From: Apricaphanius iberus
Taxonomy: Eukaryota; Chordata; Actinopteri; Cyprinodontiformes; Aphaniidae
Assembly: GCA_028564705.1 (NCBI GenBank)
Contig: JAPXFQ010001135.1
Span: 477,990-541,989, forward strand
Length of the DNA stretch: 64,000 nucleotides
Direction: 5' to 3'
Positions 10,101 to 20,130 of this stretch are shown piece after piece; position 1 is the stretch's first letter, and every line of letters begins with the position of its first letter. Under the pieces are notes generated by a model. The model had not been told where the DNA came from. It searched no databases and saw only the letters and a list, made by a program, of their open reading frames with translations. Made by a program: the position numbers and the translations under genes.

Positions 10101-11326
10101 ATTTAAATTAGATAAAGTTGTTAAAATTTGCCTTTGTCTTAAAATAAGTAAATAATCTTATGGAATAGAATAAATTATGTATAAAAATCTGTTTATAATA
10201 CACAACATTTTTGATTGCATTAATTAAAAAATGCATGACAAAAGCCCCACAAAAATAATTGCACATTAAATCGCAATCGCAATATTGAAGAAAAAAAATC
10301 GTAATTTGATTATTTTCCAAAATCGTTCAGCCCTGATGTAAAGCACATTACTTGCAAGATATTGGCGATATTTTAAAATATGACTTTAAAAATCAGTTTT
10401 AAAATATATAGGCGCGGGTCCTCTTTTCAGGGGAAAGCCAATTAGATGACGTCTTTACATCTACAAGAGCCCGGACGGACAAAGCGCATGGTACACGGCC
10501 AATATTAAAACATTGATTTACCCTCAAAATGCAAAATATTTCGCCATAAATACATTTTTACCTCTTCTCTAGTTCCAAGCAATGAAAGAGAGACTGATGT
10601 GCTCGTCATGTTGCTGCAAATAGATAATTCTCAGGGAAATGAGCATTGAAAACAGCAGGATTTGCACCTCCATTGTTGAGTTTCTTACTCGAAGACACAG
10701 ATACCGCATGCTTGTGATAATTTAGGTTTGGACTGCCCCCTACTGGCCGAAAATTACACACTGCCTTTAAGCTTGGATGTATTTTATTATAAACAGAAGA
10801 CTGTAGAGGTTGACATGAAGCTATTTATTTCTTCTTTTTTTATGTTATGCCATTATGTTAAAATACACTTGTATGCAACAAAGGGCCAAAACTCCATTAG
10901 TTTTTATAGAGGTGTGCAGACTGATGATCATTTGATGAGCAACACGTGCCTGCTGCTCTTTTCTCTTTAAACATACAGAAGCAGGAAGAGTGCACTTAGT
11001 TTTCCCCATGATCTTGCTGGCAGGGAAGGTCAAATTTAGTAACAGATTTTCAACTAGTCCTTTGAAAAACAATCCAAGTAATATTTGTTCATCCAGCTTT
11101 ACAGACTTGGCCAAAGATTAGGGTTATAAACTCCTATTTAGAAGCTCCGTTATAAAAACTCTGAAATTGCTCTGAAGTGGATTATCGCTGGTGTTTCATT
11201 GTCTCTGCAGCAAAGAAACTTCCGAAGAACGAGCCGCAGGCTGCCGGAGCCAGCAGCGGACGGAACCGGGGTGTGGACCTGACTGAGACGGCTCAGCCCA
11301 GCAGCCGTCCCTGCTGCAGTAACTAA
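980..11326 (+). CDS. rab5a: Rab5 small GTPase, Rab5A type (5'-truncated by the window)
   Basis: Spliced gene for the early-endosome Rab GTPase Rab5, which cycles between GDP and GTP on early endosomes and plasma membrane and recruits effectors for endosome fusion (family knowledge). Four exons are visible: 980-1131, 4546-4668, 4828-4921 and 11211-11326, with introns of 3414, 159 and 6289 bp, all GT-AG. They encode 161 residues, equal to residues 55-215 of human RAB5A, so total length should match the usual 215. Seen directly: the switch II/G3 motif [12 protein letters not shown]4 GNKADLA, G5 ETSAK, and a C-terminal CCSN double-cysteine prenylation signal. The hypervariable tail reads [11 protein letters not shown]; the DLTE signature fits Rab5A better than Rab5B (DLHE) or Rab5C (DLQE). 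The P-loop exon lies outside the window. No frameshift or stop is present. Which teleost rab5a ohnologue this is cannot be decided here. Confidence 0.93.
1591..1618. repeat. Perfect 11-bp inverted repeat
   Basis: CAAGCATATCA at 1591-1601 and TGATATGCTTG at 1608-1618 are exact reverse complements separated by 6 bases. It follows a short run of GATTT units. It could form a small hairpin; no function is evident. Confidence 0.7.
2075..2415. repeat. Teleost interspersed repeat (TATAGCGCTTTA type)
   Basis: Begins with short TGGTAAA-type tandem units, then GCATTTGTATAGCGCTTTAC, a CA-rich middle and a GC-rich end with GCTTGAACTGGCAACC. I recognise this pattern from fish genomes; the class (RTE tail or SINE-like) is uncertain. 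A more decayed copy lies at 12886-12985. Long antisense reading frames across it (for example 2118-2537) are by-products. Confidence 0.7.
2600..3010 (+). pseudogene. LINE reverse transcriptase fragment, C-terminal part (CR1/L2/Rex1 group)
   Basis: Broken by stops and frameshifts, but pieces read as the conserved region after the catalytic RT core: [15 protein letters not shown], then [17 protein letters not shown], then remnants around GWGNGI and ENPEHLLHE. This is the pattern of fish CR1/L2/Rex1-type non-LTR elements. Dead, 5'-truncated copy. Confidence 0.65.
4035..4215 (+). mobile_element. Tc1-like element, decayed 5' region
   Basis: Contains the pre-coding segment of a common fish Tc1 family: AGAAGTCACCTAATAAGTAA near 4064, an ATCCAGCTGTTTTATAAAGA piece near 4120, then CCTCAGAGGTT and a short decayed start of the transposase. 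The rest is missing. Other parts of what looks like the same family lie at 18485-18662, 35700-35935 and 62925-63432. Confidence 0.55.
4546..4668 (+). CDS. rab5a: rab5a coding exon, residues 106-146
   Basis: 123-bp phase-0 exon (acceptor TTTGCCAG, donor CCAG/GTTTGT). It reads [16 protein letters not shown] and continues to the [14 protein letters not shown] guanine-specificity region. Compared with human RAB5A there are only conservative changes, such as A for S before GNKAD. Confidence 0.96.
4828..4921 (+). CDS. rab5a: rab5a coding exon, residues 147-177
   Basis: 94-bp exon (acceptor TTTATAG, donor ATCG/GTATGA), separated from the previous one by a 159-bp intron. It encodes [20 protein letters not shown], with the G5 ETSAK motif, then [11 protein letters not shown]. 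It ends after the first base of a codon, matching the phase of the last exon. Confidence 0.96.
6448..7582 (+). mobile_element. Decayed pogo-like DNA transposon flanked by TA
   Basis: Left end TACCAATTTTTTTGGACT and right end (reverse complement) TACCGTATTTTCTGGAC are degenerate inverted repeats, each starting at a TA; this ATACGGTA-type terminus is common in fish. The interior (about 7010-7440) holds broken pieces resembling a pogo/CENP-B-type helix-turn-helix region, with an arginine- and tryptophan-containing segment followed by KTKKSF, cut by stops. A second repeat sits inside at 6662-7008. The family assignment rests on memory of fish repeats and is moderate. Confidence 0.5.
6662..7008 (+). 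repeat. Teleost interspersed repeat (CAATTCAATTCA / AGGAAGAAACC type), nested
   Basis: Starts with ACAATTCAATTCAGATTATT, then CTCAAGGCACTTTACAAGA, and later CAGGAAGAAACCTCCAGCAG and GAACCAGGCTCAG. This is a frequent percomorph repeat. A short copy of its first 100 bp lies at 34330-34410. It interrupts the pogo-like element around it, so it inserted later. Confidence 0.7.
8608..8960 (+). mobile_element. hAT-type element, one end (GGTGGGACTCAATTAAA)
   Basis: Begins TAGGGGGTGGGACTCAATTA followed by repeated TTAATTAATTA motifs and TTAATC runs. This is the left end of a common fish hAT-related repeat. No matching right terminus could be found before the next element, so it is truncated. It is followed at about 8970-9050 by a piece resembling another repeat (GGGTGACCATATTTGGA). 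Confidence 0.5.
9188..9195. repeat. 8-bp target-site duplication of the hAT element, left copy
   Basis: ATGTAAAG immediately before the hAT terminus. The identical octamer follows the other terminus at 10336-10343, and the uninterrupted sister repeat has it once (46706-46713, reverse strand). Confidence 0.92.
9196..10335 (+). mobile_element. hAT transposon with 8-bp target-site duplication, internally deleted
   Basis: 1140 bp with termini TAGGGCTGAACGATT and (reverse complement of the right end) CAGGGCTGAACGATT, flanked by ATGTAAAG on both sides. The 8-bp duplication is the hallmark of hAT insertion. The interior keeps broken pieces of a ZBED-type hAT transposase on the + strand: a BED-finger-like stretch around 9404-9545, [12 protein letters not shown] near 9660, [18 protein letters not shown] near 9870 (region of the first catalytic Asp), and [13 protein letters not shown] near 9985. 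Frameshifts, stops and a missing catalytic half make it non-autonomous. Confidence 0.9.
10336..10343. repeat. 8-bp target-site duplication of the hAT element, right copy
   Basis: ATGTAAAG directly after the right hAT terminus; exact copy of 9188-9195. Confidence 0.92.
11211..11326 (+). CDS. rab5a: rab5a terminal coding exon, residues 178-215 and stop
   Basis: Acceptor GTCTCTGCAG at 11201-11210. The exon completes the alanine codon split by the intron, reads [10 protein letters not shown], then the hypervariable linker [20 protein letters not shown] and ends SSRPCCSN with TAA at 11324-11326. The two adjacent cysteines are the geranylgeranylation sites that anchor Rab5 in membranes. Confidence 0.97.
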
Positions 11327-12775
11327 CCCAGCCTGTCCACTCACCTCTTCCTCGTCCTCTGCTCCTCCTTTCCACCGAACAACATCTGGACGACCGACTC
11401 GTTAATCTCCAGATGTCAGACCTGCTCTTCACCCTCACTTCCCTGGAATAGCTAAAAGACTCTGTATAGCTGCATTTCTAATACCTTTTTTTTGTTCCTG
11501 TTCTTTTGTTTTGTTTTTTTAAAAACTTTTTTTAAGAAGTGTATATCAGTATAACGGATGCATGTATCACTACAACTCCTGAAGAAAAAAAGAGAAAAGC
11601 AACACGTTTTTATCTTTTATTCAGTTTAAAGACTAACCCCTTTTCAGAAAGACGAGCAAGCGACAAACCTGTGTATGTGTGATTGTGGCGACTGTGAGCA
11701 CGCTGACATGGAGGGTTGGTTTGTCGCTCAGCAGGGTTGACTGGATTTGTTTTCTGTAGTAGTTTGTGTGTTTGTTTTGTGTTTTTTTTTTTGGGGGGTG
11801 GTGGTATTTTTGATGTATATCCTAGAAGAAAACCAAATTGTTCACATGTTGAGTTGCTCGGCTTCTGACTTTTTGCTGTAAGCAACATTCAAGTAGAAAC
11901 GGTCCCAGGATATGATCAACATTTCTTCCCAACTCCCGTCGGATTCCCAGGAACAAATGATCTTCCAAGTCTTCTTATGGGGTATCTGTGGAAAAATGTC
12001 CAATGATAACAGACCATTAAACATCAGGAATTTGTTGCTCATATGTATAACAGAAGAGCAACAGCCACTTAAATGTTAAATTACTTTATCAGCTCCTTTT
12101 CCATTAAGGCCAGTAGTCAACCTCCACCACTTTGGGTGATATCAAGGAACTGTCTGAACTTTGTGTAAAAAAAAAAGAAGAAAAAAAGATCTACTCTTAA
12201 CACTTTTTATAGGGTGAAATGTTGTCTTCTTCCTTCATTTCAGCTCGCTAAGCTCAACCGCTCACCTGGAAGTTTATTTCGAGATTCTGAACAATTGTAC
12301 AGTTCAATATTTGTCCGCTTTTGTTATCCTCTCGTCTCTTATTTTACTCTTCATGCTCCACATTTTCACAAAGCTGGTCAAATGTTAGGCAGTGATGGTC
12401 TTTTTAGATATATGTAGTGTTCTTAAAATCTTTCTGGTGTCTTGTCACTTTTTTATTTTAAATTAATTTTTATTTTATTTTTTTGTCATAAAAAAAGGTC
12501 CATGGTCGTGTTTGAAAGGAACTTTTATTGCATTGCACAGTGTTGATCATGTTTTAATTATTGATAACTGCCCTTGGATTTTTATATGACGGACTGTATT
12601 GGATTTGCTAACCTTTTGGCTGTGGGCGGGGAGCGTATTTAACCTACCTGGTGGTTTCTCTTACAGCTCAATGAATTCTAATGATGTAAAAAAAAAACAG
12701 CATTACCAGTGATGGGCTGGTCCGTTTTGAGTGTCTGAATCTTAATAAATCCAATAAAATTGTCTCTTGTATGAT
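11327..12775 (+). other. rab5a 3' untranslated region
   Basis: Follows the stop codon without splice signals and runs to the paired AATAAA hexamers at 12744-12758; the exact cleavage site (about 12770-12790, before a GT-rich stretch) is inferred. It contains U-rich and A-rich runs but no large repeat. Confidence 0.7.
12744..12758 (+). terminator. Poly(A) signals of rab5a
   Basis: Two overlapping-distance AATAAA hexamers, 12744-12749 and 12753-12758, followed by TGATTGATTGTGTGGAG, a GT-rich downstream element. Confidence 0.7.
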
Positions 12776-12885
12776 TGATTGTGTGGAGATCAGTGACTTG
12801 CTGTAAAAAAAAAAAAAGTTTAACCCCCTGACAGATTTTGTCTCTGTTTTTGCTCTACTTAAATGTTTTGGATCATCAAAAAAAT

Positions 12886-12985
12886 TTATATGGCCTCCAT
12901 TGGTATTGCGCTCTTGCTGTCCGAGGGGCCACAAAGCCGTATACACTGCAGTCATTCATGCATCTATTCACACACTGACTGCATT
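12886..12985. repeat. Decayed copy of the repeat at 2075-2415
   Basis: TATGGCCTCCATTGGTATTG, then GCAGTCATTCATGCATCTAT and TCACACACTGACTGC line up with the first third of the 2075-2415 repeat (GGCCTGCATTTGTATAGCGC ... CATTCACACACTGATG). About 100 bp remain. Confidence 0.65.
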
Positions 12986-14539
12986 TAAATGCAGCCAATA
13001 ATAAAAAAACAGAATATTAGCAATAACCCGGTCATGTAAACTGTGGCAAAACCCCGAACATGCTCATGTTGTGGTTTTTAAAAAACAGGACATAAACTGA
13101 TTTTTTAAAAACCGATTATTACTCCTTTTCCAACCCGAATACTTGGTTATGTAAACACATTTTGGAATGTCCCCATCAAAAGGAACATACAACTTCTTGT
13201 ATGAACCATCATGTATTCAGGTTTCTAGCAGAAATTAATTTGCCAGCCCTGATCTTGCTGCACCTACCTGGCTCCTGAAAGGCACTTTTATAATAATAAA
13301 ACAGCACCTAGGCCTGCTACAGTTAGCGTATACTTTTGTAGTAAATTACTGTAGATCGTCAAAGAGTGCTGTTATTTTTATTTTTTATTCTTCACAGATT
13401 TTTGTGTATTCCATTCTACATTATACAAACTTGTATTTCAGACAAAGATAACAAGACTACATTACTAAAAACAGATGTCAAATTATTTAATTTTTAAAAG
13501 GAAAAATACCTATGCAAAACAACCTGGCACAACATGAAAAACTATTTGCCTTAAATAGACTTATTTAAGGTTCCTTATTTTGTCTCAACTGCAGCATAAT
13601 GTGTTACCTTTTAAGGTCTGTTAGTCAATTTTGTATTTCCCAGACAGGCTGAAAGGTTAGCACTTTATAATAACTACACCTTATTTAGCCTTAATTACAC
13701 ATGAATAGGTTATTATTTGGTAACAGGTAGTTCATTAACAATTACTCCTACTTAAGCGTAAAGTAATACATTAATTAATACTTTACTTCTAATGAATAGT
13801 CCCTTGTATAAGCGGTTTACCCATTGCTCATTTATACTTAGCAAGCCACAAACAAATATTTGGAAGTGCATTTATACATGCACTGTTACACAGTGCTTTA
13901 CACAATGCTTTAGACATGTATTAATGATTAGTAAGTATCTAATTCAGGGATGCGTTATTAAGTGGATTGCTAATAGCTAAATAAGTCTTTTTTTGACTCT
14001 AAAGTGAAGACTGTTGTCGGAAAAACATTATTATTTAAAAATTATGAGTGAGATTCCTTCAGTATATGGAGGTTATTTAGTAGACTTATCAAGCAAGGAG
14101 GAACAGCATTATAGATATTCGTAACAGCTGAACCTGCTTCCCACCATCTGACAACTTTATAGATTCAGACAACCTTACTATTATTAACACCATATCAGTA
14201 AACATTTCTTCTCACTGGCTACCGCAGACTCCCAGGTGTCTTCGTCTGATAGGACTTGCTCAATCTTAGAACACGTCAGGATGTTCAGTGCTCTGAGGGT
14301 CGTTTCCATGGTAATACAGGACATAGGAATCCTAATACCAGTTAATTTGACCTGACCTAATATTATACAGTGTCACACAATCAGACTATCACTATATCAT
14401 GAAGAAATAGCAAACAGTTCTCTCAGTATGTAAGAATAAGTAGAACAGGTCATTCTTAGTATCAATTTTTCCTATAACAGCACCCCCTTTAAAATGTTTA
14501 CATTGCCCTATGAAAGAACACCCCCTGGTTAAACACCTC

Positions 14540-14900
14540 AAACCATCCTGTCCTGCCAAGACACACTTCCTTCAGGGGTCTTGAAGTAGTTGGTGAAGAT
14601 TTACCTGACATCCCATGCAGTTCTTCATACTCTGTTTCCCCCCATGTTTCACACTGCAGCCATCTCTCTCCCTTGCTGCTCTGCGTCACTCAGTAGTCTT
14701 TGGTTGTCTGCAGGGTTAAGTAGGAAGTTGTGGAGGATGCAAGCTGTGACAACCAGTGTGTCAACATTGTGTGGAGGCTGGTTAGTCCTACGATAGAAAA
14801 TCCACCTTGAAGCCAGGATGCTAAATGCATTTTCCACCACCATCCTTGCTCCAGCCTTGTGCAACCTTGAAACCAGACAAGAGCAAATCCTTCACCCTCA
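14540..14900 (-). pseudogene. PIF/Harbinger transposase, C-terminal remnant
   Basis: Minus strand reads HKAGARMVVENAFSILASRW, then NVDTLVVTACILHNFLLNP, the region of Harbinger (HARBI1-like, DDE_Tnp_4) transposases around the last catalytic acidic residue (VVENAFGILA / CILHNF signature). After a stop near 14649 the family pattern resumes as NMGGNRV, then IFTNYFKTPEGSVSWQD with further stops. No N-terminus, termini or target duplication identified; a dead fragment. Confidence 0.8.
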
Positions 14901-16158
14901 TCCAGCTGGTTGGCAACCCACCCACCGTCAAATACCACTACAGTCCAACATTACAGGACACCACAGTCAGGCACGTGGATCATCAGCTTTCCTACCATTT
15001 CAAAGACCAATCGGGCTAAGCACTAGTGCTGGTCATTATAGTAACCTTTAATATACAGAGTAAACAGTTCATTTTTTTTTTTTGTACCTTTTGTACATTA
15101 TATATTTTTAACATTTGTTGCTTTTATAAGTACTTTCCGTCTACTGAAAGCAACAATATTTAAAAAGCAAAACATTTAGCTTTAATATGTGTCACTTCAG
15201 CTAAATCTGAAATTATTAAATAGGTAAAATTGTATTAACTGTTTTTTTTTATTATTGTTCTAGAATTAATTATCTTATAAACAAATTAACATTTTAAATA
15301 CGGATAGTTCCTTGTGCTGCCTGGGTCTGCAACGCCAGTACTTGAGAGACCTTGTCTTGAACGTTTCTTTCTGGGTCAACACATCTGAATCAAATGGCTC
15401 AATTACCTCATCAGAATATAGTTAAGTTCTGCAGACTGCTTTTTACAGCCTTCGTCCTCAAAGTACAGTCCCTGCCTTTTTTTCAGGTTTCCCTGGTTCA
15501 GCACAGATGATTTCAATATATGGCTGATTTACTAGCTTTTGCTTAAATGCTATCATCACAACTGGATGTCAGGGAAAATATGAAAACATGCAGGCAAGTG
15601 TGCCTTGAAGATCGAGGTTGAAAAACACTTCTACAGATCCCTACTCACGAAATTGTTTGATTTAGGTGCTCTGAAGCAGACAGTTGCTGAATACTCGATG
15701 GTAGGATTTGCTCCAAATCTGAAATATGGTCAAGGGGATTAGCCCTCTACAAGGTCGTAAGAGTCATTTGGAGGATGCTGGATCTGATGCAAAAAGTCAA
15801 GGCCCGCGAGCCAGTTACTAAGAGGCAGTTGGAATGCAGGAACAGGTGTTCTGATTAACCTTCCCTCAGTAGGCTACATATACCTCCCTGTCTGTCTTTG
15901 CTGGATCATCCTCTAACCTCCCCTTGTATGGTTCTTTGTCCTGTGCCTCCTTGAAGATTTTTTTGAAGATTTTTATATATAAAATGGGAAACAACCTCTC
16001 CAAGCTTGTTTCTGCGCCTGAGTCCAACTACCTTGGAACAAACTTGACAGCACCACAGACAGCGGCCGTGACGGCCCGGGCTGTCTGAGTACACGTCAGG
16101 TGTGCTGTTCGTAGCCATTGGTACTGGGTTGTTGTGTTGGTGTATAATGTTCATTTAG

Positions 16159-16160
<2 letters not shown>

Positions 16161-16201
<41 letters not shown>
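16161..16201. repeat. (TTA)n microsatellite
   Basis: About 13 uninterrupted TTA units. Confidence 0.95.
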
Positions 16202-16203
<2 letters not shown>

Positions 16204-17289
16204 AACGATATGGAGCAGTGAACAGATTTTATTTATCGCACACAGAGCACAAGTCCCGGTAAAATGAAGCTGGGCGCTCTAATCTGACTACATGAAATAG
16301 CAACATATACATTTTAATTTACGATTTTCTGCTGCCACCCCCTAAAACACACAGCTTAGAGGTTGTGTCTCACTTGGCTTCCTTGAGAAATTTCCCCACG
16401 CCACCCCACTGAGAGTGGCTGCCATCTAGTGACTCTTTGTAGTAACTGTAGAAGACGACTGGAGACGCAGTGCTGCAGATAGCTCATTGGACCAAGCAAA
16501 ATACAGTGGTCCTCTTCTTTACAAAGCAAACGTGGACTTAACTCCCCGGGAACTCAAAATTTCAGAATAATGGTCAGAATGTAGGACAGGACAGTTTCTC
16601 AAAAACACGGAGCCGGTGGGTTTTTGCGCGAGCCGCGAGCGATCCAGTAATTTGTGAAACTAAAGGCAATTTTTCTAAATAAAGTACTGCAGATTTCAAA
16701 TATGATCATATTTATGGATCTAAACAGATTATAGAAATGATATAGAGAGCTCTCCTCCTGTCGAATTCACTGGGAAACAGGAAGATAAAAACATATTTAT
16801 TAAATGTGAAGAGTAGAGAAACAAATTTCTACCAACAATGAGCAAATGGTGGTTTAACAATTACAGAAGAATCAATTAAACCATTTCATACAAGTCTAAA
16901 CTTGTGTCATAAAACCTCTTACAGAAGCCACCCTACCCAGACAACTCTAAATATATCCTACTGGTGATGACTTTGTCCATGTTGCCAGTCGAATGCAAAC
17001 GATGAAGGGAGGAGGAACAATCGAAATCGAAACGGGCCAAGTCCGTTGAGGAACAGCAGAGCAAAGCTGATTTCAAAACAACGTGTTCAGATGCAGGCAG
17101 CGACTTCAGTTGATCTTGTCTTCAGATAACCATTTTCATATAGCTCAGGTGCCAAGCAGACCTCCAGGCTGCAGAAACGGGAGGTCAGGTAACTTGGCAA
17201 AATAATGCGCCGGAGGTTTAGGGAAGTGGTCCTGTCCTGGCCTGCAGGTTGGAACATAGGTGCAAACTCTGCCCGAAAAAATTGAAGCC

Positions 17290-17540
17290 AACCAGGAAGT
17301 GGCAAAAATTGCAATTCACCCTTCATCCGTGGGGGCTGGCTCCAAAAAGGAGCAAATTCCCATTGACTCCCATGATAAAAATGCCAACTTTACAGCAAAA
17401 ATAAACATGTTTACAGCCTGGTTCAAAAATCCATTTTAGGTCAGATAGTTCAGGATTACTGTCATGACAGCTCTGAGGGGGGTGAATTTTTTACTCACTC
17501 CTCTGTTTATTTGCAATTTAATCTTGAAATTATGAATAAT
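17290..17540. repeat. Teleost interspersed repeat (CCATTGACTCCCATG type)
   Basis: CCATTGACTCCCATGATAAA, then ATGCCAACTTTACAGC and AAACATGTTTACAGCCTGGT form a phrase common in fish genomes. The class of element is unknown to me; borders are approximate. Confidence 0.5.
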
Positions 17541-17708
17541 TAGGAGCGTGTCCTTATGACTGACATGTCAGTCTAGGCTAACTCTGGTGGCTAATGGCAG
17601 CTAACAGTAGCTAACAGCTTGTACAGTAGTCTGTTTCCTGTATTTCCACTGTAAATTGTCCTTAGGTGTGTGTGTACATTGTTGTTTGTCCTGTCTGTCT
17701 CTATGTGG

Positions 17709-17835
17709 CCCTGTGATGGACTGGCGACCTGTCAAGGGTGTACACCGCCTCTCGCCCGTTGACAGCAGGAGATAGGCACCAGCACCCCCGCGACCTATTA
17801 AGGATTAAGCTGTTAAGAAAATGGATGGATGGATG
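17709..17835 (+). repeat. Teleost interspersed repeat with GGAT tail
   Basis: CTGTGATGGACTGGCGACCT, then GGTGTACACCGCCTCTCGCC, ending AGAAAATGGATGGATGGATG. This is a well-known fish repeat, probably the 3' end of a retroposon. Inverted copy at 38934-39046; short inverted piece at 35453-35531. Confidence 0.75.
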
Positions 17836-18484
17836 TACCTGAACTAAAAGAAACAATATATAGTTTAAATTAATCTCATTTGGTAAAAGAGTGAAGCTAT
17901 GTACTTTTTGATCTCACCACAGCATCCAGCTGACTATGATTTTTAAAGCTAGATTCAAGCAAAACTAAGCTAGGACCTTGAAGTGCTTGTGTTGAAAGTG
18001 TGCTATATAAATAAAATTGCTTTACCTTCCTTTGCCTTGTAATTACCTCCACAGTCGTCCTTGCATCCTCCTCTATCCTGATTAACAAAATGTCAATTAT
18101 GAAATATCAGATAAGTTTCAGTACGTTGGTCCCAGCAACATAGTCATGTCAAAGACATTCTGCACCAGGAAACACAAATGCCTCTAACCCTCCACGAGCA
18201 ATATGGTTGGAGTACAGTGCCTGACTAGGCAATGCATACCAATTTTTCTTACTAACCCTGTTAAAGCCATAGATTTTTTTATTTTGTAAAAGAGAAATGT
18301 ACAGTTGTGTGTAATAATGAAGAACTAATTCATGGTATAAAAACACCTTTGCACTGAACGATCAAAACATTTTTGTGTAGTTTGTTACAGCTAACATTTA
18401 TGCAAGCTGTTCTAAAAAGTTATGTATATCCAGTTTTCCACCTGCGTTCAATCACATCTCCTCAGCTGGGAGAGGGAAGTTGTT

Positions 18485-18662
18485 CAGATGTGATAGGAAG
18501 ATGGATGGAGCTAAATCCAGGATAATATAAGATGAAAGACTTGAGACTTGGACTGATCTTTTCCTTCCAGCAGCACAACCACCCTAAAAATCAACCAAAG
18601 CTATAATAAAATGATTTAAAAAAGGCATAACTATCTGTTAGAATGGCCTAGTCAAATCCAAT
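18485..18662 (+). mobile_element. Tc1-like transposase fragment (central part)
   Basis: GGAAGATGGATGGAGCTAAA, then AAGACTTGAGACTTGGACTG, CTTCCAGCAGCACAACCACC and GTTAGAATGGCCTAGTCAAA follow in order a fish Tc1 transposase around the second catalytic Asp (FQQDN, here decayed) and the WPSQSP segment. Frameshifted and incomplete. Confidence 0.65.
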
Positions 18663-20130
18663 GAAACTGGTCGGAAACTTTCCAAACCCATCCTGGGAGG
18701 GTTGGACAGGGAGCTGTGAGCTTGAATAAAACCTGCTCGTTGCCAGTCTGGTGGTTTCCATCTTCATCTCATTCTTATATATAAACTGCTCCTCCACCTT
18801 AGTAGTAACAAATTAATTAAATAGACAAAATGTTGTTAGATTATTTATTTATTTGGTGAGACCGACCTTACTTATACAGTCATCAACTTGGATTTCTGGA
18901 TGACAACCCCCTCCCCCCACCTAAAAAATAATTTTATGCATTTTATCTGAGCAGTTTGTTGGCAGTGAAGGAGCCTCAGGCTGTGTATAAACTTCCACCA
19001 GCTGATCTTACTGTTTGTACACATCTCATACAAAGATTTTAACAGAGGAAAATCAAGAAGAATGATAAATCAATAAATATTCAAATGTATTTGTAACTAC
19101 TGATAGTGAAACTATATTTTTTCATGGTTGGATGGATGGATGCATATTTTGTCATGCTCTTCAGGAGTTCCGTTTAATGTTTTCCTTAGTTTTAAGGTTC
19201 CTGTTTTAACTTTTTAATGCATGTTCATATTCATATTCACATATATTTTATGAATATTTTGTCATTTTGGGACCTTAGCTTTTTATTTTTTATTTTCTCA
19301 TCTTTATTTTGTATTTCCTTGTTACCCTGTTGATTCTGTGTTCTCTTGTCGCCTTTATGGTTTCATCATCATTTCTCATGTGGGAAGGTGTTTCTGGTTT
19401 GTTTACATTCCGTAAGATGTTTCCATGTTCTCCATGCATTCTATCAGTTAGTTCTCCAATTAGGGCTTGTACAGTTCTGGGGTCAGGAAAAGAGCTGCAA
19501 ACATTTCCACAGACCCCATACATCCTGGAAACAGACTGTTTTATTGTATTCATCTTGTGCTGTATTATTTGGAATTCACCATAGTCCTTGTTAATTACGT
19601 TTCTTTCTTTTAGTCAAAAAAAATCTTTTTTTCCCCCACCTTTCTCTCTCCTGCTTCCTCCCTGTATATAGATGTTTCTCTTCCCCTTTTTTATGATAGA
19701 AACACACATCCAATGTGTTGAGCTCAATGCTTTGTTTTGAATCAACCTTCCTTGCCTTTACTTTACAATAATAACACATATTCAATGTTTTTAAGACAGT
19801 TTGTTTATACCTGTGCTACAACTGGTTAATGTTGGAGAAATTACCATTGGGAAATTCAATCAGCTGGTAAATGTTTTATTTACTCATCTGAAAATGAAAG
19901 AGTGTACAGGATCCAGCACCTCTTGAGGAATGCAGTGGACTATCAATATATCCCTAAACCACAGCAGCAAAATCACCTATCTGATATTAGAAATAACAAA
20001 TCAGTACTGCAGCTTAAAGAACAGCTGAAAGTTTTAAAATGTATATTATATTCTTCATGAAGTGGGAACAACAAGCTTTAAAATGAACAAAAGCACCAGA
20101 CTTCACACAGTCATCAACTCAGGACTTTGT

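Larger units (their letters stand above)
9116..10770 (-). mobile_element. TTAA-flanked element, copy 1, split by a hAT insertion
   Basis: Two arms, 9116-9195 and 10344-10770, together form one copy of the element present uninterrupted and inverted at 46298-46785. Both ends carry TTAA (9116-9119 and 10767-10770) followed by related termini containing GTGTGTAGTTTTTG and (reverse) GTGTGTAATTTTCGG. Without the insertion it would be about 507 bp. TTAA ends suggest mobilisation by a piggyBac-type transposase; that is inference. No coding capacity seen. Confidence 0.75.
4922..11210 (+). other. rab5a last intron, transposon-rich
   Basis: 6.3-kb intron (GTATGA to CTCTGCAG). 4922-6440 has no clear element. 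From 6448 on it is a stack of elements: a pogo-like element with a nested repeat (6448-7582), a hAT-type end (8608 on), and a TTAA element split by a hAT insertion (9116-10770). 7583-8600 and 10771-11210 look like ordinary AT-rich intron. Confidence 0.85.
12776..20130. other. Intergenic region between the two convergent genes
   Basis: No host exon recognised. It contains a decayed teleost repeat copy (12886-12985), a Harbinger transposase remnant (14540-14900), a (TTA)n tract (16161-16201), two further repeats (17290-17540 and 17709-17835) and a Tc1-like fragment (18485-18662). Stretches 13000-14500, 14950-16150 and 18800-20100 are AT-rich without a feature I can name. Confidence 0.7.

Noticed and set aside
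16161..16201. Short regular repeats considered as a CRISPR-like array
   Set aside because: Simple microsatellite in eukaryotic DNA; no spacers.
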